This document shows positions 12,134-23,069 of a stretch of 64,000 bases of DNA, piece after piece. The stretch's first letter is position 1, and each line of letters begins with the position of its first letter. Source of the DNA: Reticulascus tulasneorum (Eukaryota; Ascomycota; Sordariomycetes; Glomerellales; Reticulascaceae); the NCBI GenBank assembly GCA_001557505.1, contig LSAX01000004.1:2852001-2916000 (forward strand), read 5' to 3'. The notes below the pieces were generated by a model that worked only from the letters and a program-made list of their open reading frames with translations, made no database searches and was not told the origin of the DNA. The translations under genes and the position numbers were made by a program.

Positions 12134-13618
12134 GATGGGTATCTGAAGCGGTCTAACCGGGAAGAAGAGGGGGAGGAGGGTATAGGACCAGACGTGAGCG
12201 CTTGGAGTACGTGAACCGACTCGTCAAAAGATTTATTAGAGAGAGAGGCAAGGCTGGCGAGGCTGCTATACGTTGGCCGCCGATGGTGGGGTGGAAAAAA
12301 AAGTTCACGGTGAAAAGAGTGGAGCCCAATGCCGAGAAGATCAATTTGGACGCCAATGCTTGTTTCCCTTGCACAGAAGGGGAGCGGGTCACGTTTTGAC
12401 TGGAATGGCGTTTCGATGCAATTTAACCGCGTCCCATGCCAACTGCAGACTTAGTCGTAATTAATAAGTTAGGACCTACAGGTAAACTACCTAAGGAGGA
12501 CTCTACTGGCGCGCCCATAATGACAACGTTAGTACGGAAGCCACCGTGTTTGAGGCTCTGAACACAAGGTCTGGGAGTTGTGAGAAGGTAATATTGACCT
12601 TGCGTCGGGGCTTTGGTGAGAGAATACTCCATTACCGGGTCTCGTAAGGGTCCTTAAAAGCAATTCAAAGTCATTTTGAGGTTTTCTTGACCATGGGATA
12701 GGTTAGGTGGGAGACTTGCTGGACAGAATAGAAGCGGCAAAATCTCGTGTTCGTGGGAATGGTGTGCTATTTCAGGGGACTCCTGGCGCTGTAGTGGGAT
12801 CAGCACCCCGTATACGAAGTTTACTTTCTGGGCAGCGCGCCATTGCCAAGGGAGCTGGGTACCTTGGATGAACAGTGTGAACCATGAATCAGGCTGCGAC
12901 ATCCGTACAGTGTGTGCCACTATTGCACTGTTTGTCCAAGTCTCTCGCTTGGATGTCGCAGCAGGACCGTCAGGCTTGCAGGGCATGACTGATCACCTGG
13001 GTACATCGGGAGGTACTTGATGGACCAGCTAGCTGGAGGCTAAAAGCAAAGTACCGGGCAATTTTATAGCGTGTCTTCCTACACGAACTCCTCCTTCCCG
13101 ACGGGTCTTTTTCCCTCCTATCCCCCCCCCCCCCCCCCCCCTTCCCTGCTTCGCACCTGGCCAGAGCAAAACCCACCCGCCCTCACTTCTCTCTTCTCTC
13201 CCTTCAGAAACAACCTCCATCCCGCCCATCCCACAATAACCGGCTCAGCAATGCCATAGCCGCCATTCTTGCCCGTCTTCTTCTTTCTTTGCTCTGTTGT
13301 TCTCTCAAACTCCATTCTGCTGGTCTCTCGTTTTTAAATCGCAGTACATACATTGCAAACCGGGGTGAATACTCAAATTCATTCGCCTCACGAATCCCAA
13401 TTCCTTACCAAGGGGGGCTTCTTCCACTACGGATCATATTACGTTTTCAACTTGGCACTGCACCTTTGCCGCAATCCTTTTGTTGACGGCGACGCGGCTC
13501 ACGGTCGGAAAACACAGCTCGCCTGCTGGCCTTCATCCTCTGTATCATAATTCCATCAACATAGCATCCACGAATTTACGACCGACCCCGTCGACCGATT
13601 AACCCCTACCCATCGACC
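12134..13618. other. Divergent promoter region between FCF1-like and CSI2-like genes
   Basis: Upstream DNA shared by two divergent genes. No coding exon recognised. A run of 20 C residues lies at 13122-13141, and the final 450 bp before 13619 are pyrimidine-rich on the + strand, as is usual for fungal promoters and 5' leaders. Confidence 0.6.
13122..13141. repeat. Homopolymer C20
   Basis: Twenty consecutive C residues about 480 bp upstream of the CSI2-like start codon. Its length should be treated with caution because homopolymers are error-prone in sequencing. Confidence 0.8.
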
Positions 13619-14746
13619 ATGGGGCCGACGCGATTCTCTTTGAAGCGATCGCTTCTCCTGTCCACCGCCGCCGCCGTCGCTCTCTTCACTGCGACGGGTT
13701 TTGCACAGGTGGTCAGTAATGATGACACGACATCCGGCAATGCCCTTCCCACCGTCAGTCAATCCGACGACGAAGCATCCACGTCACAAACCCGAGTCCC
13801 TGCGAACACGCGAGTTTCCATCTCCAACACGGGAGGAGCCCAACCCACAGTACAAGTCACAGAACCCATACCTTCTATCACCGGTGGTCCCCAACAAACG
13901 ACCGGCGGTGCCCTCCCGACTGGCCTGCCCAGTCTGACCAACGCTCCCTTGGTCATCTCGTACCCGCCTCCATCTGTTCCCCCGACCGCCAACGCTCCTT
14001 TCATGCACCGATCCTCGGCTCCGGACGGCACCGTCTTCATTGCAGTGGGTGCCATCCTCGGCGCCTTCGGGGCTGCTCTTCTCATATGGCGCGCCATCAT
14101 CGCATGCCTCCTCCACCGGTCTGTCGAACGAGCCGCCATGGCCCAGCACGTTTCGAACGACAAGGCGAGCTTCCCTGCTCCGCCGGCACCTTTCTACAAA
14201 TACACCGACCGGGATTCCTCCCCATCTCTGGCAGCTGGTGGAAGCGGACGGGGAGTACGTCGAACAAACCGCGGGCCTATCCCATCCTCGACCCCGAGTC
14301 AGTCGAACCTGTTTTTCTCGCCAACGGCACAAGGTAGCGGCAGTGTTGGGGGTGGTCGCGACTCGCGTTTCTTGCCGTCTGGTTTCTACGCTGCCGGCGC
14401 TTCATCGCCTGCCAACCCTCACGGCCACTCCATCAGCTTGACGAACCTAAGGCCGGACTCGAGGGGCCAGTATGGCGGCGTCGGCTCTCGTAACACGATG
14501 AGAGACCCCAGTCCACCCGAGTCTCCTCAGTATCCCGCTGCCAGGCGAGATCTGAGCACCAGCAGCTTGAACCTCAACCGGCCACCAAGCCAAAGAGCCC
14601 CAAGTGCCTACCTGGAGGATCTTTTGGACGAGAATCCCAATGCCTTCCCACCCAACTCGATGCCTCCATCCGTTGGTGTCAGGCATGCCCACACCTTTAG
14701 TCAAGCCTCGCAGGCCCAGCCCCGTGCATCGCCAAACCGGTATTAA
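13619..14746 (+). CDS. CSI2/PRM5-type single-pass membrane protein with secretory signal
   Basis: Single exon, 375 residues, with a good start context (ACCATGG). Residues 1-30 form a signal peptide ending near GFAQ. Residues 31-135 are a Ser/Thr/Pro-rich, probably O-glycosylated outer segment. One membrane helix lies at about 138-163, opening with DGTVFIAVGAILGAFGAALL and followed by LLHRSVERAAMAQH. The rest is a low-complexity cytoplasmic tail containing LFFSPTAQG. The membrane segment and FSPTA motif recall the fungal CSI2/PRM5/YNL058C group of vacuolar or cell-surface proteins; CSI2 was linked to chitin synthesis in yeast. The biochemical role is unknown. The assignment rests on these motifs and topology only. 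Confidence 0.8.
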   Translation: MGPTRFSLKRSLLLSTAAAVALFTATGFAQVVSNDDTTSGNALPTVSQSDDEASTSQTRVPANTRVSISNTGGAQPTVQVTEPIPSITGGPQQTTGGALPTGLPSLTNAPLVISYPPPSVPPTANAPFMHRSSAPDGTVFIAVGAILGAFGAALLIWRAIIACLLHRSVERAAMAQHVSNDKASFPAPPAPFYKYTDRDSSPSLAAGGSGRGVRRTNRGPIPSSTPSQSNLFFSPTAQGSGSVGGGRDSRFLPSGFYAAGASSPANPHGHSISLTNLRPDSRGQYGGVGSRNTMRDPSPPESPQYPAARRDLSTSSLNLNRPPSQRAPSAYLEDLLDENPNAFPPNSMPPSVGVRHAHTFSQASQAQPRASPNRY

Positions 14747-15882
14747 AACGCGAGACTATGGTGCTGGAGGGAGGAAATATGGAAATGGTTCGGCCTGCGT
14801 ATCGCCAGTGCAGTTTCTTGACAATCATAAAAATGGAGGGGCACGGATCGGAAATGGAAGGTACTTCCAGGCGTCACGGGGCGTGTATTTGTTTATTTGA
14901 TAAGATGTTCGGTCTCGCATAATTTTGGCGGAATCCACGACACCTGGTAGCCCAGGCTCGCGAGCACTTGAATAAGGAGCAGCTCGAAGTGGTGGTGTTT
15001 CATCATAGAAGGGGATATGAAGGAGATAAGGAGGCTGTTGTCCTGCTTAGCAGGTATTGGCATTAGATTGGGAGTCTGGGCCTCCTCTTGTATTGGAACT
15101 TCTATTTCGTCTTCATTCACTAGTATATATATCTATAGTTCTGTTCCAATGAAAACCGATCGCTCAACCTTGTCCTTCCAGTGCCAGCAAAGCGAGTAAG
15201 GATGGCATTAGCTCGTGTACTACGGTGGTTCCTTCAACCAGGGGGTTCGTGGCAAGACAGCATGACCATCCAATGACACGGGGAGACATCCACAAGACAG
15301 CTTCGATATTCCCTATCCTGCACCACGCAAGCGAGACAACGCCCGCCCTGGACTATTACTCAACAATTGCGGAAGACCAAATTCTGGATTGACTATTACT
15401 CAACAAGTGCGAAATACCAAAGTTCTAGATTGTCGTCGTCATCCAGCGAATCCCAGGCATGTCGGCAAACCGGCCCAGCTAAGACCAACGAAAGACTCCT
15501 GGAAAGTAAGCTGACATAGATCTTCCTGAATGCATGGATGTAGGTGAGGAACCTCGTAAAGGCTATTTCAGCAGCAGCAAGGCCATGGAGGAAGGGGCTG
15601 TATCTGCATGTAACAGGGCAGACATTCCATCGGCTGCTGCGCTGTCCGTAGGTAGGTTGTCTTTGGATACATACACCGCACTCCCATCTATATCGCGTGC
15701 ATTCATACGGTGAATTCTTTTCCGAGATTTTTGAAAAGTCTCGATGTGAGCCATGATTTATGCTTCGCTGCCGTTTTAACTCCCTAATTATAAGACAAGA
15801 AAATATACTCTACTCCCAATGGAGTACTGTGAATGCTCTCTCTCTCTCTACAATGCAGATGCGATACACGCCCACCCACCCC
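14747..15882. other. Convergent intergenic region
   Basis: 3' flanks of the CSI2-like gene and the ABC transporter. No coding exon recognised. It contains a two-copy tandem repeat of about 40 bp at 15351-15431 and a short CT microsatellite at 15838-15851. Confidence 0.6.
15351..15431. repeat. Imperfect direct tandem repeat, two units of 40-41 bp
   Basis: Unit one is 15351-15390 and unit two 15391-15431. Both start GACTATTACTCAACAA and end in TTCTGGATT or TTCTAGATT, with a few substitutions and one inserted base between them. It lies in the convergent intergenic region. Confidence 0.85.
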
Positions 15883-18800
15883 TTACGGCCGCGACGACCC
15901 GGCCACGCTCCCGACCCCGGTCAGCGTATCCATCTCCTCCCTCGCGCCGCGGATATCCTCTAGCCGGATGCCGCTCCGATCGCACATGCCCCTGAATATG
16001 CCGCCCTCCATCTTCCACAGCTCAAGCGGCGTGTCGAGCTCGGCGATGCGGCCGGCGTCCATGACGCAGATGCGGTCGTAGCCGACGATGGTGCGCAGCC
16101 GGTGGGCGATGCAGAGGAGGGTCTTGCCGCGGAAGCCCGAGGCCATGGTGCTCTGGATCTTGTCATCCGTCTCCATGTCGACGGACGAGGTGGCCTCGTC
16201 GCACACAATGATCTGGCTGCCGCGGACGAGGGCGCGCGCGAGCGCCATGAGCTGCCGCTGGCCGAGCGAGTAGTTGAGCCCGTCCTCCTCGACGATGGCG
16301 TCCAGGTGGATGCGCGACGAGTCCTTGGTGCGCGGCTCCTCGAAGGTCGCGTCCGCGGGAATGAGATCGGCCTGCCGGAGGGCGGACCAGAGCTCCAGAT
16401 CGTTGTGCTCGTTGAAGGGGTCGAGGTTGGAGCGGATCGTGCCGCGGAAGAGAGTCGGGTCCTGCGGGATGATGGCGAGGCGGGAACGCAAGTCGTGGAG
16501 GCCGATGGTGGAGATGTCGACGCCGTCGATGGTGATGTGCCCGCCCGAGAGCTCGACGAGCCGGAAGAGCGTGGACATGATGGAGCTCTTGCCCGCGCCG
16601 GTGCGGCCCACGATGCCGATGCGCTCCCCGCCCCTTACATGCATGGAGAGGCCCTGCAGCACGAGCGGTAGGTTCGCCCGGTAGCGCATCTCGACGTTGT
16701 CGAAGATGATCTCGCCCTTCTCCGGCCAAGAGGGTCTCACGTCGACGGTGTGCAGCGGCGCCTCCTCCTCGAGCTGCGTTCCGTAGTATTGGAGCCGCTC
16801 GACGGCGTTCATGCCGTTCTCGACTTCGGCAAGCTGGCGCACGGTGAACTGGATCATCTGGACGATACCGAGGATGTAGCTGAGCACGAGGCCGCCGATG
16901 GAAGGCGAGACGTTGAATCGGGACGTGACGACGAGGATGCCGACCGTGAAGACGAGGAGGTTGCCGATGAGATCCAGGCGCGTGGCAAGCCAGCGCTGGT
17001 TGGCAAACGTGAGGTAGTACGCCGCATTCATCTCATCAATTGACGAGCGCAGGTCGGTGATGAAGCGCTCCTTCAGCCCATACGCCCGAATGCTAGCCAC
17101 GCCGCTCAGCCCCTCCCCGAACTTGGCAAACACGTTCGACCGCAGGACGGACTCGAACCGCTTGACCTCGCGGGCCGACGCGCGGTAGTACGACGCGGCG
17201 AGCACGAACAGCACCATCAGCGGCCCCAGGGCGATGGCGAAGTAGTGGAAGAAGGCGATGATGAGGCAGAAGACCGAGGTGATCATGGCCAGGGTGAAGA
17301 AGTACATGCGCATCGCATCGGTCAAGTTGTTGTCCATGACGTCGACGTCTCTCGAGAAGCGGTTCGTGATGCGGCCCAGCGGCGTCGTGTCGAAGAAGGA
17401 CATGGGGGCGCGCAGCACGCGGGTCACGGCGTTCCGGAGCATCGTCTTGCTCGCCCTGGTCCCGTACACGGACAGGAGGACCGAGAAGGCGAACATGAGC
17501 AGGGCCTGCAGCGCGCCGAGCGCGGCGTAGATGCCGATGTACTGGCCGGTGGCCAGGCCGAACTGGTCCGACGTCCAGTACGACAGCCACAAGCTCGTCA
17601 TGATGTTGGCCCCTTGAGACAGCAACAGGATGAAGATGAGGAACGGGGCATTCAGCATGGTGCCCGAGGCGCGGACGTAGGCGCCGTATACCGACCACGG
17701 AACGCTGGAGATGGCCCGCTCCTCCTGCTGCATGAGGGCCGCGCCCTTCTTCTGCTTCTTCTTCTGGTTCGCCGTCGGCTCGTTCTGGTCCGCCATCGCC
17801 GGCTGCTCCTTCTCCTCCTCGACCGCCGTGGTCTCCATCAGCTGCTGGAAGCCGACGTGCTCCCTCATCAGGTTCTCGAACGTGTCGACAGCTTGGATTT
17901 TGCCGCCTTCCATCCAGATGATCCTGTCGCACCGATTCAGCACCCAGAGCTGATGCGTGGCGAGGATTCGGCACTTGTCCTTGAGCAGCCCCAAAATCGC
18001 CTTGTCGAAGATGTGCCGTCCGACGTGGGCGTCGACGGCGCTGAGCGGGTCGTCCATGAGAACGATGTCGGAGTCGAAGTAGATGGCTCTAGCAATGTTT
18101 AATCGCTGCTTCTGGCCGCCGGATATTGTGATGCCCCGCTCGCCAATCTCTGTCATGTCGCCGTTGGGCAGCATGTTAAGATCAGGTTGAAGAGCGCATC
18201 TGCGAATGGTTAGTCTTGTGTTGGGCGGGAAGGAGAACAGGCGACTTACGCTCGGATGACCTCGCGGTACCAGTCCGGATCCATTTCCTTGCCGAACAGG
18301 ATATTCTGCCGCACGGAGGTGTTCTGGATCCAGGAGTATTGCGGGCAGAAAGCCCTTGACGCGCCAAGCACGACCTCACCCGCGGTCTTCCTCATGTCGC
18401 CCGCCAGAGCAGCGAGCAAGGAGCTTTTCCCGCTCCCCACAGTACCTATTATAGCCACCAGCTCGTTTCTCTTTATCTCGAAGCTCATGTTCTGCAGCTT
18501 GAATGGCTCTCGCTCTTCGTTGACGAGCGTGCTGGCCGTGTCCTCGGAGCTGTCTTCCGATGAAAGGGGTCCCTGCTCCGTCGTCACGCCCTCCTTTGTG
18601 CCCTCCTTTGTGGGCTTGATTGGTTTCTTTGGATCCTTCTTGTCCGTCTTGATATTGGCTCCGGCAACCGTCTTCTCGGCTTCCTGGGTCGGAGTGCGCT
18701 CCCAGGTAAAGCTGGCGCCATGCATCTCCAGCGCATTCTCTCCATCGGCGTTGAACGTCACCTCCTCTTCCTGCTCCTCGGCGAGCATGAACTCCTGAAT

Positions 18801-20423
18801 ACGCTTCATGGAAGACCAGGCATCGACTACCTGACCCAAAACCAGAGGGAGCAGATTCAGTGGAATTCTCAGACCGTTGAACAGAGCCAAAGACGAGAAC
18901 ACCTCCGCAGGGCGCAGTTCGTGGTTCGTCAGGGAATACGTGACGAAGGACAGCATCGACGCAAAGATGGGCAACGACAAGCTCACAGCGTTGATTGCGT
19001 TTCGGATCGCCAGCAGGACCTGGATGCTGTAAATCTCTCTGTCTCGAATGTCCTTTAGGCGCTCCAGGAATGCGCTCTCCCATCCGAAATACTTGACGAA
19101 ACGGACAGACTGCAAAATCTCCTGGGTCAAACTGACTCGCTGATCGGTGATGGTGTTGATGTCCTTGCGGCGCTTGAACAAGCTCCTGATAGCTCTCGTT
19201 AGCAGCGGGAGCCCGATGACAAGCAGGGCAAAACCAGCCAGTGCGCTGTAGGTCAAGTTGATGAGGAGCACCACGAGCGTGATGACGCAGGAGAGCGGCG
19301 CTGTCCACATCAGGTGGAAGAGTGCGGAAGCTTGGTCGATACGGTAGGTGTCGACGCTCATAAGGTTGACGATTCGTCCATTTCCCCAGCCGGTGCCATC
19401 TCCAGAGACCCCAGGGCCATTCTCGACCGCACCTTTCTTGCCCTTCTTGTTTTTCTTGCTCTTCTTGCCATCCTTCTCATTTTCCTCAACAACAGGCCCT
19501 AACGGGGCGACCAGCTCCCTTGCGCCTCCGGACTTTGCCCTCCCAGACAGCGACATGGACTTCTCGAAGATGATGCTGATGAGCACCGCTCTCGCCTGGC
19601 CGCCAATCAGCATGCCGCGGTAGATGAAATGGTTCGTCCCCAAGCTCTGGAGGATCTGCATGATAGTCACGCCGAAGACCAGGCCGAGGCCCGTCCCGAT
19701 GTGAGGGGCTGGTTGCCCGGAGCGGGAGGCGACATATGCGTCGGTGGCGAACTGGATCAAGTACCGCAGGGTGAACGGGGACATGACCTGGAAGATGGTG
19801 GACATGAGACTGAGACCGCCACCGAGCCAGAACTCGAAGAAGAAGGTTTCGTGCATCGCCCACAGCAGGGGATACTTGTCTCCCCTCTCCACCCGTTTCT
19901 TGAACGACTTTCTCAGTTTGGCGGTCATTACATCCGCTCCCCTCTCTGGGTTGACTTTCCAGATGTCGTTTTGCTCCAGCTGGCGCTTGTAGCCCGTCTG
20001 CAACGCCCGTCAGTTCTCATCCGCACACTCAACTCGAGCCGCTTCACGGAGATTGGTACTTACGCTCATCATGGGCGCCATCCACTGAAAGCTCAGCTGG
20101 CTCATGAAGCTAGCTTTGTACTCTCTCGACACAATCCTCTCCTTGGGCACCGGGGGGATGGCGCCCCATCGGAGGGGGTTGAGGTTCTTGTACCATGGTT
20201 TCGGCGGATTTGGCGGGCGTGTCGTGGTGGCGGCACTGGTGTCAGTCGCATAGCTCTTGGTGAGCTTCAGGGCCGGCTTCTCATCTCCGTCTCGGATCCC
20301 CTTCTCTTCATCCTTCTCGATCTCTATGACGATATCGTCGTCGTCGAACTCATCAACGGTGGGCTCGTTGGTTGCGGCAAGCGGATCAGATGCCTTGGCT
20401 TCCTTCCCAGCCGAACCTGCCAT
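15883..20423 (-). CDS. YOR1-like ABCC multidrug transporter, three exons
   Basis: Exons, read leftwards: 20423-20064, 19997-18250 and 18199-15883; introns of 66 and 50 bp; 1474 residues. The layout is the ABCC half-repeat: soluble N-terminus, TMD1, NBD1, TMD2, NBD2. The entry motif FQWMAPMMSTGYKRQLEQND, split by intron 1, is typical of the YOR1 (oligomycin resistance) clade. NBD1 has Walker A GTVGSGKSS (about 638), signature ISGGQ (about 729) and Walker B LMDD, with Asp in place of the catalytic Glu. NBD2 has Walker A GRTGAGKSS (about 1234), signature YSLGQRQ and Walker B VCDEATSSVD. One degenerate and one active site is normal for ABCC pumps. Members export organic anions and drugs across the plasma or vacuolar membrane; the substrate here is unknown. 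The start is the first in-frame ATG. Confidence 0.93.
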
Positions 20424-23069
20424 TTCAAGGCAAGCAGACTCAATTGGACCGAACAAAAAACGATACCAGGAGTTTCCTTCTCAAAGTAACGGCGGTTTTT
20501 TTTCGAGATGATAACGGGAACAGAACACGAGCTGGTCCCAACTGCAAAATTCTATACTGGACAGTCGTCCTCTTTTACAGGTTTAGCGTGCGGCGTATCA
20601 ACCCGTCACGATATTACGACGACGAGCGAGGGGGAGAAGGTCGCAGGGGAGCGTTGAGAGCCGGGGTATGAACGAAGATAGCGAGAGCAAAAAGTCCTAT
20701 GCCACCTTCGAAACAGAGTTAAAACTACTAAGGGATTGTATCGGGCAAAATAAGATATTTGCGATGGCGAAAAGAAAAATGGCGGAGAGTGTGTGAGCGA
20801 GTGAGTGTGACGGCGGACACCTTTCTAATGCTCTTTATCAAACATTCGGCCTGGAAGACTCTTAACGAGTACGTACAGCAACCCCGGAGACTTGGGCTAC
20901 TGTAGTCATAAAGTACTACCGACATCCGTACCGCACATTTCTTTGGGGCAGGGAAGAGAGAATAACACACACGCACACGCACACACCTGGCGCACACACA
21001 GGTACTGGCTGGGGAAGAGGGAAACAGGGATCCACAGACCGATACGGCTATGACCAGGGACAGAAGGTCCTAGGGAACTAGGGTAGCGTGCAGAGCCCAT
21101 ACGCCTGGTGTGGACGGGCTGATCTTCCGTGGGACGGTCGAGGCGGCGAAACGAGTCCGAACAAGAGCGGTGGGCAGCGATGCCGGGATTGGCATCAGGC
21201 ATTTCCGTCTAGTCCCATTCTCTCCACAGTGGCCACCAAACGCAAGCCATAAGCCCCGGTTTGCCGATGCAGGTTGGTTGCTTTTAGCGGGCGACAAAGA
21301 GGGACGAAGATTCCCATCCCACCAGGCATCGGCAATCATTTTGCTGGGCTAGCTTCCATTAGGGATAGTGATGCGAGGTGGAATTGGCTGGAGGGAGGCG
21401 CTCGCCGCCCAGGCTTACACTCCAAAAGTCCGCCCAGTTGCCAGCCCACCTTATCTCCATACGCGTACCTCATTTGCATTACAAAGCACGCAGTGTGTGT
21501 GTCGGATAGTCCTGGTGCCTGGGTGGACATCCGCTCGAGAAATCTGTATCATGCCGCGCCATTAATCTAAGTCGCGTGGGAGCTAACTTAGGTATATACC
21601 TTGGGTAGTAAGGTAGTCCGTACATTTGAGCAGATGGATGCTGCTAGCAATGGCCTTCTGACGTGATTCTGGTTCGGGCGAGGCTCGCTCGCTATTTGAG
21701 AGAGCCGACACAAGACGGTCCGAGTCCATAAAACAATGCTAACAGCGGTCAATCCGCAGGAGAAGGAAAATGCCATGTCTGAGCTATAATTACCTAAGGG
21801 AGGTCGAGTTTTCCTGCCCCTCAATTCGAGTGGTGGTGCGAGGTTGGGGTTTCTGGGCAACCGAAATCCTTCCAACATCTAGATACCTATCTTGCAGGGC
21901 CTCATAGTACATACCTATCCGGAGGTAGTGGTGGTTGGATGAATGAATGAATGAATGCATGCCTGCATGCATTGGCGGGGTCTCGTGCAGCGCTGTAGGC
22001 ATGGTTACATTTGTTTGTCGGCCGATGACCTTCATGGCAAGTCGACCAATGCAAGCTACCTATCCAAAAACGTCTGCCATAACCCGTCGAAACGTCATGA
22101 TTCATCGGCTTTTCCATACTGCTGCCTTGCCCTGCCTGTTTTGTAAGGCTGTGCCGCGACCCTCTTCAAGACGAATTGCGAGATCGTCAAAGATGAACTG
22201 CTCTGTGGAATAAGGATCATGCGCATCTGATCTGCTCCTAAGGGGATCTACCGAGGTAGCTAATTAGCCCCATTCGAGATCCAACCCTGTTGCTCCTTCG
22301 TCAGCATGGTTTCTCAGCAAATCGTCTTACACCCATCATGTCCCGTCACTCGTACCATCCGAGGCTCAAATCCGAGCTCTTGACTTGTTGGACAGTGGGA
22401 AACAAACGGTCTTGGCATCAGGCTGCTCTTCAGCCACCGAGACCTGTTCATGTTCATGTTCATGTTACTCTAATTGGTAATTACTGCCCCAATGGCGGGA
22501 TCCAGTGCCTTGCACCCCTGGCAGCCGAGCCGGTCCCGAAACCCCAGAGGCGGCGGATTTAAACGGCAATTCGGCAACATCTTAAATGCGAGGTCAGAAC
22601 GACTACTATGTACCAGCTAACCAGCTAACCTTATGAAACTTGCGAAAATTACGAGAACATCGCCAGGTCTCGTAATCAAGTGCTGCCTTGCTATGCATGC
22701 GGTGAGGGCTTGGCAGGCCGTCAGCCCTAATACTGTAGTCACCGTATGCCAAGGACCATGGTTTATTGGTTAACTCTCTGTGGGCTCAAGCAAGATGATA
22801 AACATATACTGATCAAACGCCGTGGAAACTCCTCTAATTAGGCCGGAAGCCTCACGTAAGTCCTTAAAGCTGCACTGTCAGACGTGTCGGGAAGGAAGTT
22901 GGAAGAAGCAAAACAACGCCCCGCAAGTTTTTCACGGCGTCAATTGCCCTGACCTGGCCGACAAAGTCATGAGCATAAGCCCATATCCTCTTTTTGTCAG
23001 TCGGACGGATTGGGTATCTGGCCTAGGAGCTTCACACGCAATCCGTGCCTGGCCTCTCCCTGGAGTGCA
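20424..23069. other. 2.6-kb interval without a recognisable gene
   Basis: Lies between the 5' end of the ABC transporter and the 3' end of the HET gene. I find no exon resembling a known family. It contains an AC-rich patch near 20965-21000, a TGAA repeat with an adjoining perfect inverted repeat at 21940-21973, and three TTCATG copies at about 22447-22466. Confidence 0.5.
21940..21973. repeat. TGAA microsatellite running into a perfect 9-bp inverted repeat
   Basis: Four TGAA units are followed at 21954-21973 by AATGCATGC, a CT spacer and GCATGCATT, which are exact reverse complements. It lies in gene-free DNA; no function can be assigned. Confidence 0.75.

Noticed and set aside
16102..18102. 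Long open frames opposite or shifted within the ABC transporter
   Set aside because: They are shadows of the GC-rich coding exon; the ABCC motifs are all in the frame annotated.
7414..20423. Secondary-metabolite cluster (zinc-cluster factor plus ABC pump)
   Set aside because: No polyketide synthase, peptide synthetase, terpene synthase or P450 lies nearby, and housekeeping FCF1 is between them.
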